NCBI GenBank assembly: GCA_017481285.1
Contig: JAFUPI010000021.1
Location: forward strand, 1 to 57,239
DNA: 57,239 nucleotides
Direction of reading: 5' to 3'
Source of the DNA: Agathobacter sp.
Lineage (GTDB): Bacteria; Bacillota; Clostridia; Lachnospirales; Lachnospiraceae
Shown here piece after piece: positions 24,697-33,061 of the stretch (its first letter is position 1; every line of letters starts with the position of its first letter). Made by a program: the position numbers and the translations under genes. The notes under the pieces are model-generated. The model was not told the DNA's origin. It did no database searches and saw only the letters and a list, made by a program, of their open reading frames with translations.

Positions 24697-26544
24697 TTAT
24701 TTCTGGCAGGTATATTTTTTCATACCATATAAAAGAGTCATTCCACCAACTGCAAGCAACATCATCCACATTGCAACTGATGTGGCATCACCTGTATCAG
24801 GTACAAGGCCAGTATTTGTATCAGCTGCTTCTGCAATGGTATAGATACTGAAGTGGTCTGTTGTAAATACTGCATAATCACCGTCTAGTTCTACTTCATA
24901 TGGTACAATTTCATCATTTTCATCTACATAATAAGCAATTAAATCATCCTTGCCTTTTAATGCATCTGATATTGGAATCTTAACTTCGAATGTTCCATTA
25001 TCTAACTTAGTTACATAGTCACCTTTTACTTCAGAATATAATGTAATATCGAAGGTTTCATGTTCTTCTACATCAAGAATATTCATAATCTTGTCATATT
25101 CTGTACCGCTGGTAAGTTTATCTACAGCTACTCTAGTATCCAATGGAACAGATGAGTCTGTAGAAGAAACAGTTACATTGGTAGTAATGTCAGCAGATGC
25201 ATAGGTAGGAGTAATCATCTTATCGCTATCTTTCATTACGATAAAACGATATGTTTCATCATCATTTGTTATTTCAAACCAACATCCGCCAGCTGCATCC
25301 TGGAGAAATGCTAATTCACTTTCTGGATCATTGTATAAATCCAAATATTCTTCTTTTTCTCTTACGTGACGCTCATAATTATTCTGAACTGGATAATATT
25401 CCGTATTCATATAATCATAATACTCAGTATTTAATACTTGTGCCTCTTCATTAGCTGCATTAAATAACGGGGTTTTCTCAGTAATTATATTTTGCTTCTC
25501 TGCTTTTTCAGCTTCATATTGAGCAATCAAATTCTGATGATCTGCAAGGTCTGTTGCATTTGGATTCATAGCAATATAGTTTTGCTCGCCCTCAATCATT
25601 GAGGTAAGTTCGTCTATTCTTACTTGTGCCATACTAATCTCTGAATAATACTGATTAGCAGCATCCTGTTTTGCTTGATAAGCTGCATATAATCTATCTT
25701 TTTCTGCATCATATACTGCAAGCTCTTCTGCAAGTTCTTCTATAATTGGATCCATGAAATCCATAGCTTTACTTAAATCATCACCACCGAGTTTAACCGT
25801 TACTTTTCCTTCTCCAACATAATCGTCAACTCGTTTCTGAACCGCTGCCAATAATTCTTCTGGACTATCACCTGTTTCATCTGGAACATAGATAATATGC
25901 TCTGCTTTTGTTCCAAGTGCTGTATCTACATAGTATGCCACATCATCATGCATAAGCCATGCGACACCCATTCTTTCAGTCATAAAAATACAATCAAGTC
26001 CAGCTCTATTGTCTACAAAAAATTTGTAGTTTTTATTACCTAATAAAGCTTTTAATTCACTAGAGAAATTATCTAATCCACCACCAGATTCATCTACATT
26101 CTCAGTTCCAGTTCTTGTTAACCAGTAATTGATAAGTTCCATATCTTTTACATGGAAAAATGTTTCTTCCTCTGGAAATGTAGTTACAAGTGCATCAATA
26201 TCGTTCTTTACATTTTCATCATAATTAAATACGATTTCAACATTATGCGTTTCGTCTACAAATTCACCAACCAATGTAACATCACATGTAGATGTTTCTT
26301 CATCATATGTAAAATCATCCACCCAAACAGTTTCGTCTGTCATCAATAAGACATATTCGAACAAATACATGCCTTTTTCAAATTCTGTTGTAGGAACAAT
26401 CGTATTAACTACATACTGTCCTTCTTCGTTCAAAATCGCTTTGAACTCATCGCTCATCTCTTCTTCCGTTGCAAATGCGGTCATTGGCAGCAAGGTAACC
26501 AGCATCATAGCTACTAAAAGAATTGATAAAATTCTTTTTTTCAT
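24697..26544 (-). CDS. Secreted sortase-anchored surface protein
   Basis: 615 aa. A signal peptide (about residues 1-25, MKKRILSILLVAMMLVTLLP) is followed by an acidic extracellular region. A coiled-coil rich segment lies at about 270-420, and a beta-rich part at about 440-570. The C-terminus has VPDTGD, a hydrophobic helix and a basic tail, which is the layout of a sortase signal of the (L/V)PxTG(D) type seen in gut Clostridia. I do not recognise an enzymatic domain. Divergent from an Xre regulator with which it shares a promoter region. Confidence 0.75.
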   Translation of the reverse strand: MKKRILSILLVAMMLVTLLPMTAFATEEEMSDEFKAILNEEGQYVVNTIVPTTEFEKGMYLFEYVLLMTDETVWVDDFTYDEETSTCDVTLVGEFVDETHNVEIVFNYDENVKNDIDALVTTFPEEETFFHVKDMELINYWLTRTGTENVDESGGGLDNFSSELKALLGNKNYKFFVDNRAGLDCIFMTERMGVAWLMHDDVAYYVDTALGTKAEHIIYVPDETGDSPEELLAAVQKRVDDYVGEGKVTVKLGGDDLSKAMDFMDPIIEELAEELAVYDAEKDRLYAAYQAKQDAANQYYSEISMAQVRIDELTSMIEGEQNYIAMNPNATDLADHQNLIAQYEAEKAEKQNIITEKTPLFNAANEEAQVLNTEYYDYMNTEYYPVQNNYERHVREKEEYLDLYNDPESELAFLQDAAGGCWFEITNDDETYRFIVMKDSDKMITPTYASADITTNVTVSSTDSSVPLDTRVAVDKLTSGTEYDKIMNILDVEEHETFDITLYSEVKGDYVTKLDNGTFEVKIPISDALKGKDDLIAYYVDENDEIVPYEVELDGDYAVFTTDHFSIYTIAEAADTNTGLVPDTGDATSVAMWMMLLAVGGMTLLYGMKKYTCQK

Positions 26545-26606
26545 AAAGCTTTCCTCCTTTTAAATAATAACTTTTTATTATAAGCCTCATAAATTTAGTT
26601 AGAATA

Positions 26607-26687
26607 ATTATACACTTTTTGTCCTCAAAAGTCCACCATTAGAATATCTTTTATTATCCCAAAAGTACACTCGATTTGGTATATAAT
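26607..26687. promoter_or_regulatory. Divergent promoter region with Xre-type operator
   Basis: Leftward promoter: TGGACT (26630-26635), 17 bp, TATAAT (26607-26612) for the surface protein. The dyad ACTTTTTGTCCTCAAAAGT (26614-26632) fills its spacer. A second half-site, CAAAAGTACAC, lies near 26660, ahead of the rightward -10 TATAAT (26682-26687) of the Xre gene. Confidence 0.6.
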
Positions 26688-26711
26688 GGCAAAAGGAGTG
26701 TGACTTGCATT

Positions 26712-27038
26712 ATGGTATTACTTGGAAGAAAAATTAAAGAACTCAGAAATAAATATAGATTGACACAAACAGAATTAGCAACTCAGATTGGTGTAACGAA
26801 ATCTACCGTTGCCGCCTATGAAAATGATTCCCGTTTACCTTCTTATGAAGTATTGATCAAAATGGCTGATGTATTTAAAGTGAGTGTCGATTCCCTGCTT
26901 TTAAATCGTTCTGAAGTGATTTTAGATGCAAATGGTTTGAAAACAGAACAATTACAGATGGTTGAAAATATAATTACTCACTTTCGAAAAAGCAATGCAA
27001 TGGAAGCTATGTTAAAAGAATATGAAACGTTAAAATAG
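26712..27038 (+). CDS. Xre family transcriptional regulator
   Basis: 108 aa from ATG 26712. The helix-turn-helix spans about residues 5-60 (LGRKIKELRNKYRLTQTELATQIGVTKSTVAAYEN). A short C-terminal tail of about 45 residues could be a dimerisation helix. Longer starts at 26676 fall on the -10 box. It probably controls itself and the divergent surface protein through the dyads at 26614-26671. Confidence 0.85.
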   Translation: MVLLGRKIKELRNKYRLTQTELATQIGVTKSTVAAYENDSRLPSYEVLIKMADVFKVSVDSLLLNRSEVILDANGLKTEQLQMVENIITHFRKSNAMEAMLKEYETLK

Positions 27039-27060
27039 GATGGAAAAACCATCCTATTTT
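27032..27060 (+). terminator. Terminator overlapping the Xre gene stop
   Basis: 12-bp stem (27032-27043 with 27049-27060), AAAAA loop, T-rich tail; the TAG stop is in the left arm. Confidence 0.8.
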
Positions 27061-27066
27061 TATTTC

Positions 27067-27792
27067 TCAAAATCTCTTTTTATCTAATAGTAAACTTATC
27101 ACATCTACCAGTGTATCTGCTACTGCATACACTCTATTTTTCACTTCCACATCCGGTTGATCCTGGTCCGGCACCATTACAGGTATACACTCCGCACGAT
27201 ATGCCGCCAAAAGCCCTGTTGGAGAGTCTTCTAAGACCAGACATTCCTCTGGTTTTAATTCTAATTTTGAAGCTGCATAAATATAAATATCAGGTGCTGG
27301 CTTTCCGTGTTCTACCATATGTCCGCTGACCAGCTCATCAAAAGCATCCACCAGTCCTACCATCGACAAATATTCTTTGGTTCTATCTAATGGGGAAGAT
27401 GTGGCGACTGAGGTCTTAATGCCCTTTTCTTTCAGAAATGCCAATAGCTCATGAATTCCTGGCTTCAACTCTACTCTATTTTCTTTAATAAACGCACTCA
27501 TCATTTCAATTCGTTTATTTCGCACCTGCTGATAATCCACATCTTCTCCCAGATAGGATTTTAACTGTCTTTCTCCCACCTCACGACTTAGACTACGCAT
27601 ACCAAGTGCCATTTCCTGTGTCATCGGATATCCCAAGGCCTGTGCTGCTTCCTGCCAAAAACGTGTATAGAGTTTCTCCGTATCCAAAATAACGCCATCC
27701 ATATCAAAGAGGACGCCTTTTACAGCCGTCCCCTTATATAAATCTCTATTGCATATTTCTATTCCGATTGTATTTTTATCTATTAATTGCAT
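27067..27792 (-). CDS. HAD family phosphatase (beta-phosphoglucomutase-like)
   Basis: Haloacid dehalogenase superfamily hydrolase with a helical cap, 241 aa. Motif I is FDMDGVILDTE near residue 30, motif II VATSSP near 133, then K of GKPAPDIY and the motif IV region VLEDSPTGLLAAYRA. The LDTE after motif I is seen in sugar-phosphate phosphatases and mutases. It begins 9 nt after the preceding RNA hydrolase gene, so they are probably one operon. Substrate unknown. Confidence 0.88.
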   Translation of the reverse strand: MQLIDKNTIGIEICNRDLYKGTAVKGVLFDMDGVILDTEKLYTRFWQEAAQALGYPMTQEMALGMRSLSREVGERQLKSYLGEDVDYQQVRNKRIEMMSAFIKENRVELKPGIHELLAFLKEKGIKTSVATSSPLDRTKEYLSMVGLVDAFDELVSGHMVEHGKPAPDIYIYAASKLELKPEECLVLEDSPTGLLAAYRAECIPVMVPDQDQPDVEVKNRVYAVADTLVDVISLLLDKKRF

Positions 27793-27801
27793 TGCTTTTT
27801 C

Positions 27802-29397
27802 CTACCTATCCCACTTGTCACAGAGTGAGTTGATTTGATCTGCAAATTTCGCCAAATCCTTGTTTGCCATACCCTCGCACTTGTGAATAACTGCCATGAG
27901 TCGTTCTCCAGCTGCAATAAGACGAGCAAATACACCCTGTGCTTTGGATTGTTTTTTCTTAACCGCCAGTTTGTGAGTACCCTGCTGAAGACAGAGACCT
28001 GTTTCCAAATCATATACATCTCCACTATATGGAGCAACTGCTTCAATTCCAGTCTCTTTGCGCACTAATTCAGAGAAGTATACCGCGGATTCCTCATCCC
28101 CATGTACCACAAACACCTTGGTTGGTCTATTTCCAAATGCTTTCACCCATTCCAATAAATGTGGCTGGTCTGCATGACCACTGATACCTGGAAGGTTGAT
28201 AATCTTTGCACGAACCTCTACTTCTTCACCAAACAGTTTTACTTTGTCAACGCCGCCTAATAATGCATTACCGAGAGTGCCTGGCACCTGATATCCTACG
28301 AACATAATTGTAGAATCTGCACGCCACAAATTATGTTTCAAATGATGACGAATACGTCCTGCTTCACACATGCCGGAAGCAGAGATAATAACCTTCGGAT
28401 TTGGGTTAAAGTTAATCATCTTGGATTCATCACTTGTTACCGATACATTTAATCCAGGAAATTTGATAGGGTTAATTCCCTGATTTACCAATGCTAATGC
28501 CTCATCATCAAAGCAGTCCGACACGTTTTTGTGAAATACATTGGTTGCCTCTACCGACAACGGACTATCTACAACTGCCTCAAAATTTGGAAACTCTGGC
28601 AATAATACCTCTGCCTTGATACGACGAAGGAAATATAACATTTCCTGGGTTCTACCAACGGAAAATGCTGGAATTACCAGATTTCCGCCTCTTGTAAAGG
28701 TATCCCGCATTACTTCTGCCAGCTCTACAGCATAATCGACTGGTTTGTCATGCACACGACAGCCATATGTCGATTCCATAATAACATAATCTGCTTCTGT
28801 GATAAATTCCGGATTACGAATGAGTGGTCGATTGGTATTTCCGATATCACCCGAGAATACCAGTTTCTTGCTGATTCCATCTTCTTTTATCCAAATCTCA
28901 ATGGATGAGGAACCTAATAAATGTCCCGCATCTACAAATCGAATCGTCAACCCCTCATCAACATCCACTTTACTGTGATAATCACATGGAATAAAATGCG
29001 GAATTACACCATTGGCATCATTCATATCATAAAGTGGTAATACTTCTGGTTTACCCGCTCTTCGATTCTTACGATTTTTCCACTCTGCTTCAAACTCCTG
29101 AATATGTGCGGAGTCGCGAAGCATAATGCTACAGAGCTCACAAGTCGCTTTTGTCGCAAATATCTGACCACGGAACCCATTTTTATATAACAATGGCAAT
29201 AATCCCGAATGGTCAATATGTGCATGTGTAATAAACACATAATCTATCGTAGCAGGATTGACAGGAATCTCCTGATTTTCATACAAATCAGCCCCCTGTT
29301 CCATACCACAATCTACAAGGAAATGGATGTCGTTGAAGCTGACATAATGACAACTTCCAGTTACCTCTCTCGCTGCGCCCAAGAATTCAATAATCAT
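27802..29397 (-). CDS. MBL-fold beta-CASP RNA hydrolase
   Basis: Metallo-beta-lactamase with a beta-CASP and RNA-specificity domain, 531 aa. The zinc motif HAHIDHSG lies near residue 57. Beta-CASP signatures include VGRTQEMLYFLRRI, SASGMCEAGRIRHHLKHNLW and SGHADQPHLLEWV. It belongs to the COG1236 (YSH1-like) group of predicted RNA endo/exonucleases, distinct from RNase J. Cytoplasmic. ATG follows AAAAGGAG. Confidence 0.9.
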   Translation of the reverse strand: MIIEFLGAAREVTGSCHYVSFNDIHFLVDCGMEQGADLYENQEIPVNPATIDYVFITHAHIDHSGLLPLLYKNGFRGQIFATKATCELCSIMLRDSAHIQEFEAEWKNRKNRRAGKPEVLPLYDMNDANGVIPHFIPCDYHSKVDVDEGLTIRFVDAGHLLGSSSIEIWIKEDGISKKLVFSGDIGNTNRPLIRNPEFITEADYVIMESTYGCRVHDKPVDYAVELAEVMRDTFTRGGNLVIPAFSVGRTQEMLYFLRRIKAEVLLPEFPNFEAVVDSPLSVEATNVFHKNVSDCFDDEALALVNQGINPIKFPGLNVSVTSDESKMINFNPNPKVIISASGMCEAGRIRHHLKHNLWRADSTIMFVGYQVPGTLGNALLGGVDKVKLFGEEVEVRAKIINLPGISGHADQPHLLEWVKAFGNRPTKVFVVHGDEESAVYFSELVRKETGIEAVAPYSGDVYDLETGLCLQQGTHKLAVKKKQSKAQGVFARLIAAGERLMAVIHKCEGMANKDLAKFADQINSLCDKWDR

Positions 29398-29434
29398 AGG
29401 TTCATCTCCTTTTCTAGTCCATGTATATATGTTT

Positions 29435-29443
29435 ATTATACCA
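29435..29443 (-). promoter_or_regulatory. Extended -10 promoter of the RNA hydrolase gene
   Basis: TGGTATAAT on the minus strand, 37 nt before the ATG at 29397; same extended form as at 9048-9056. Confidence 0.5.
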
Positions 29444-29478
29444 CTATATATCCTATGCTTCTATAATTTTCTGAAAAT

Positions 29479-30105
29479 TTAGTAAATTTTCTGAATTTCA
29501 TGGCGTAATCGCAACATAATTTTCTTTTCCAAGCGAGAAATGTAGGATTGTGAAATCCCTAATAAATCCGCCACCTCTTTCTGGGTCATTTCTTTTTCGT
29601 TTTTTTGATTATATCCATATCGAAGTTCTATAATTTCTCGCTCTCTGTCCGACAGTTTCTCCATCGCTTTGCGAAGCATACCTATTTCGGCTTCTGTTTC
29701 CAAATCGCGATATATCACATCTTCTTCTGTCCCTAAAATATCCGACAAAAGCAATTCATTTCCATCCCAATCCACATTTAGCGGCTCATCAAAAGAGACC
29801 TCTAATTTCAGCTTATTGGTTCTGCGCAGATGCATAAGAATCTCATTCTCAATACAACGAGAGGCATAGGTTGCCAGTTTAATATTTTTGTTTGGATTAA
29901 ATGTGTGAATCCCTTTAATCAGCCCAATCGTCCCAATGGAAATCAAATCCTCCACACCAACACCCGTATTTTCAAACTTTCGTGCCAGATAGACCACCAG
30001 TCTAAGATTGTGAGAGATGAGCTTTTTCCTAGCTTCTTCACTGTCTTCTGTATTTAAAGCTTGTAAACATTCCTTCTCCTCCTCGGAACTTAACGGAGGA
30101 GGCAA
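29479..30105 (-). CDS. sigE: RNA polymerase sporulation sigma factor SigE (mature part)
   Basis: Early mother-cell sigma factor. The mature protein is intact: [12 protein letters not shown], region 2 [33 protein letters not shown], the SigE sequence [26 protein letters not shown], and the region 4 helix-turn-helix. The coordinates run from a TTG codon, the first usable start codon after an in-frame TGA. The natural start should be the ATG at 30249, 1 nt after the spoIIGA stop and behind AGAGGTG, but codon 21 of that frame is TGA (see the next entry). SpoIIGA normally removes the pro-sequence just before this region. Confidence 0.85.
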   Translation of the reverse strand: MPPPLSSEEEKECLQALNTEDSEEARKKLISHNLRLVVYLARKFENTGVGVEDLISIGTIGLIKGIHTFNPNKNIKLATYASRCIENEILMHLRRTNKLKLEVSFDEPLNVDWDGNELLLSDILGTEEDVIYRDLETEAEIGMLRKAMEKLSDREREIIELRYGYNQKNEKEMTQKEVADLLGISQSYISRLEKKIMLRLRHEIQKIY

Positions 30106-30249
30106 AACCTCTGAACCGCCAATATAAAGAACTGTATCCTTATAAATTTCTCCCTCCCACAGTTCCTTTATTTTCTTTCCTATGTATCAAAAATTTCTCT
30201 TCCAGTAATAATAATAGTCGACTACTTTGCTCCAGTTGATATGTAACAT
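30106..30249 (-). pseudogene. Pro-sequence of sigE, broken by an in-frame TGA
   Basis: From ATG 30249 the frame reads MLHINWSKVVDYYYYWKRNF, then TGA (codon 21), then [19 protein letters not shown] and [13 protein letters not shown] into SigE without a frame change. YIGGSE is the conserved junction of pro-SigE. After the TGA there is no ATG, GTG or TTG until the TTG at 30105. An ATT at codon 35 (30145-30147) lies 4 nt after GGGAGGG and could serve as a start. Either the strain or the sequence has a nonsense change, or SigE is made from a downstream non-standard start. Confidence 0.7.
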
Positions 30250-30250
30250 A

Positions 30251-31057
30251 TTAAAACACCTCTTCATTTAATATCATTTCATATTTTTTTCCTTCAAAAA
30301 GATTATCTTTGGTTACTCCCACTGGACACTTTTGTATCATTTTCCTTCCTTTCTCCCCCTCAACGATTAATTCGTCCACATAATACACTTCGAGGATTCC
30401 ATCCTCTTTTCCAAGGGCCTGATATGGTATAAGAACAGAGGTATCCTTCTCTAAGCCAAGCCTTTTTATCAGTTGTTTCGAGACAATATGAACTCCTTTT
30501 TGGGTATATGGTTCCTTTAAACAATTTCCTGAATCATAGAAACCATAGGTGGAAATGCGTGTGTCATTTTGCTGCAGTTCCACTAGGAAGATTCCCTTTT
30601 TCATTTTGTTATAGTTCTTCCAAATCCGAACTACTATAATTACGACTCCACATGCAAAAAGTAATAATAATGTAAAACTAGTATTTAAACCAAACCAATT
30701 CCACAACCATTCCAACACACCATTGATTACCATGATAAAAAAATAACCACTAAGAATTACTTTCCATATCTGTTTCCTTTCTTTGCCCAATACAAGCAAC
30801 AGCATGAGGGGAATTTCAAATATGTGTACAAGAATCAGAAATATATTATATGAATTTCCAAGTATCAATCCTGCTATTTCAATTAACGTACCAATAGCAG
30901 ATGCCAGCACTATTTTCCCAATCCCTTTTGCGGTAGATAAATGAAAATGACATTTATTACAATAGAGGGAAAGGTATAATACCGCTATCCTTATAATAAA
31001 ATTTTGTATAAAATAAACATCCGCATAAAATATGTATGTTTTACTAAGTATGTTCAC
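30251..31057 (-). CDS. spoIIGA: Sigma-E processing peptidase SpoIIGA
   Basis: Membrane-bound aspartic protease that matures pro-SigE, 268 aa. Five hydrophobic helices occupy about residues 1-150. The C-terminal protease domain contains GFYDSGNCLKEPYT near residue 175, where DSG is the catalytic triplet. The stop lies 1 nt before the sigE ATG, as expected for spoIIGA-sigE. Upstream, TGACAAA-like sequence near 31125 could be a weak Spo0A site, but no firm promoter was found in 31058-31157. Confidence 0.92.
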   Translation of the reverse strand: MNILSKTYIFYADVYFIQNFIIRIAVLYLSLYCNKCHFHLSTAKGIGKIVLASAIGTLIEIAGLILGNSYNIFLILVHIFEIPLMLLLVLGKERKQIWKVILSGYFFIMVINGVLEWLWNWFGLNTSFTLLLLFACGVVIIVVRIWKNYNKMKKGIFLVELQQNDTRISTYGFYDSGNCLKEPYTQKGVHIVSKQLIKRLGLEKDTSVLIPYQALGKEDGILEVYYVDELIVEGEKGRKMIQKCPVGVTKDNLFEGKKYEMILNEEVF

Positions 31058-31157
31058 TTCCCATATCCCCTACACTCCATTTCTAATCAAAACTACCTAA
31101 TTAGGATATCACTTTACAAGCGAGAATTTTGTCAGAATATGGGGAGCCTAAAAATAA

Positions 31158-31183
31158 AAAGACCGGTTATCAAACCGGTCTTT
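31158..31183 (-). terminator. Terminator of the GTPase module
   Basis: 11-bp stem AAAGACCGGTT/AACCGGTCTTT, 4-nt loop, then TTTTTATTTTT on the minus strand. Confidence 0.85.
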
Positions 31184-31205
31184 CATAAGTAAATAAATAT
31201 TACCT

Positions 31206-31727
31206 CTAGCTTTCAATTTTTCTTCCACATTCCATACACATGAACTGTCCTTTTGGAACCTTTGCACCACAAATACATTCTTTAAAATTGATTACCCCCT
31301 GTGTAATCTCATTTTGTGCTCCATCCACACTTTTTCCACAGTTTGGACAAAATACCATGCCTTCTTCTATTTTTTTACCACATTCACAGATATTATTTTT
31401 CTGTTCTACTGGTTTACCACATTTAGAACAGAACTTGTCCTTTGCAGAAAGTGTAGCTCCACAGCTGCAAGCAAGCGTTCTACTATTTTGTGCCTCCAAT
31501 TCTGCCTTTTGTTTTTCTAACTCTTCAATCTCTTTTTCAAGAGTGTCCATATTTTCAAAATAACTCTCTAATTCTGGCACGGAAACTTTTCCCTGTTTAT
31601 ACAAATCATAAGTTTCCATTCCAATGTAACCAAACATTTTAGCTCTATCTTGATTTTTCTCTTCTAAGCTTTTCTTTATATTTTGAATACTTGAGAAATT
31701 ACCAATATTAAATAATCCAATTGCCAT
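31206..31727 (-). CDS. Triple zinc-ribbon coiled-coil protein
   Basis: 173 aa from ATG 31727, whose start overlaps the upstream stop (TAATG). An N-terminal helical part is followed by a coiled coil (about residues 45-85, MDTLEKEIEELEKQKAELEAQ). Then three zinc ribbons follow: CSCGATLSAKDKFCSKCGK, CECGKKIEEGMVFCPNCGK and CICGAKVPKGQFMCMECGR. No signal peptide or membrane helix. Last gene of the module; an adaptor role with the GTPase is inferred only from position. Confidence 0.8.
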   Translation of the reverse strand: MAIGLFNIGNFSSIQNIKKSLEEKNQDRAKMFGYIGMETYDLYKQGKVSVPELESYFENMDTLEKEIEELEKQKAELEAQNSRTLACSCGATLSAKDKFCSKCGKPVEQKNNICECGKKIEEGMVFCPNCGKSVDGAQNEITQGVINFKECICGAKVPKGQFMCMECGRKIES

Positions 31728-33061
31728 TACAAATTCCCTCTCTTTATTTTTTCCCATTCACTACATAATTGAAGCATTCTACCTGCAATACTATTTGAAT
31801 CCTTTCTCTCATCGTAAAGAATTGTATCAAAAATATCATTTAGCCGAGAATCGTACGTAACTGTAACCTTGTTTACAATCTCCTTGTAACTTTCCTCTAA
31901 CCTATTTTGAATATATTCTCCCTGGCAGAAAAGTGTAATTTGTTCATTTAAATACTTTCCAAGCTCTGTACATATTTGCTTTTTGCACCTTTTGTTTAAA
32001 AATGCAACTATCAAATACCAGATTATAGCCCCAATTGCTATAAATGGTGATAGAAATATAATAAGAATTAATGTAGCTATTGCACCCAAACCAGAATTAC
32101 TTGAACTCCCCTGATTAATTATTTCTCCCACCGGTTCCTTCAAAGTATCTAATATCCCCACAATATCCTGTTCTTCCATTTGTGTAGAAAGTGTTTCTAC
32201 AGATTCTTTTTCTTTCTGAATAGAATCTACCAAGCCAATCACTTCCGATGCAAGGAATCCTAATAGGATAATTAAAACTAGATACAATGGAATCCTTTTT
32301 ATTCTTGTATATTTCTTTTGTATTTTCTTTACTTGCTTTGAGACAATTTTTTCCTGCTCATTTCCAAATCGAACAATTTCACTTCCACCCTTATCAATAG
32401 TCGCAGTTTCATCTTTTAAACGATTATTTATCATCTCATAGTCTTGAGACCACTGATGATAAAGCTCTTTTTGACCAAATTTAATTCTTGTATCTTCAAT
32501 TCCAGAAAACATAATTCCTATTTTCTTTATTCCCTGGTCATAATTAAGTGTAACTTCCTCTATATATCGATCTGTCATCTTCCCAATATTGTTATTGAAT
32601 TTCTTACCTATATTTTCAAAAAATCCTCGAAATTTAGTAGGACTCAGGAGTGTTTCATAATTTGCCTCTGCATTAGTCAAATCATTTATTGATCTTTCTG
32701 CATCTACTACATATGTTTCACAACCTGATATATTTTCTAATGCGAGTGTTTTATTTAATTCCAGACACTCTATTAACACTTGTTGAATTTGTTCTTTTAT
32801 CTCACTATCCTTTACAGTAGTAATATCATTTACACGTATATTGTTATCTTCTGGAACAATTTGTGTTCTCAGTCTCTCCATTATCTCATCTATTTCCAGC
32901 ATTACTTCACGAAGCTCGTGATTAGATAGTTTCCTCTTCGTTTTTTGATTCAAATCACGAATAGAGTCCATCATTCGAAGTTTTACATCTGCATCTATCG
33001 CAAGGTCTTCTATATTTTGTAACAAACGCAATACTTCTTGCTGCATTGTACTTTCTAACAT
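31727..33061 (-). CDS. Coiled-coil protein with two central membrane helices
   Basis: 444 aa, no recognised family. The N-terminal ~230 residues are helical and charged. Two hydrophobic stretches follow (about residues 255-280, IPLYLVLIILLGFLASEVIG, and 325-355, IATLILIIFLSPFIAIGAI). The C-terminal ~90 residues are again helical and soluble. The start overlaps the GTPase end by 7 nt. Probably a membrane partner of the GTPase; this is inference from operon position. Confidence 0.8.
   Translation of the reverse strand: MLESTMQQEVLRLLQNIEDLAIDADVKLRMMDSIRDLNQKTKRKLSNHELREVMLEIDEIMERLRTQIVPEDNNIRVNDITTVKDSEIKEQIQQVLIECLELNKTLALENISGCETYVVDAERSINDLTNAEANYETLLSPTKFRGFFENIGKKFNNNIGKMTDRYIEEVTLNYDQGIKKIGIMFSGIEDTRIKFGQKELYHQWSQDYEMINNRLKDETATIDKGGSEIVRFGNEQEKIVSKQVKKIQKKYTRIKRIPLYLVLIILLGFLASEVIGLVDSIQKEKESVETLSTQMEEQDIVGILDTLKEPVGEIINQGSSSNSGLGAIATLILIIFLSPFIAIGAIIWYLIVAFLNKRCKKQICTELGKYLNEQITLFCQGEYIQNRLEESYKEIVNKVTVTYDSRLNDIFDTILYDERKDSNSIAGRMLQLCSEWEKIKRGNL

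Noticed and set aside
27783-28046. 87-aa frame overlapping the RNA hydrolase gene
   Set aside because: Lies wholly in another frame of a well-supported gene and has no own ribosome binding site.
30187-30189. Selenocysteine or stop readthrough at the sigE TGA
   Set aside because: No selenocysteine insertion hairpin was recognised downstream and the position is in a pro-sequence without redox role; a nonsense change or alternative start is simpler.
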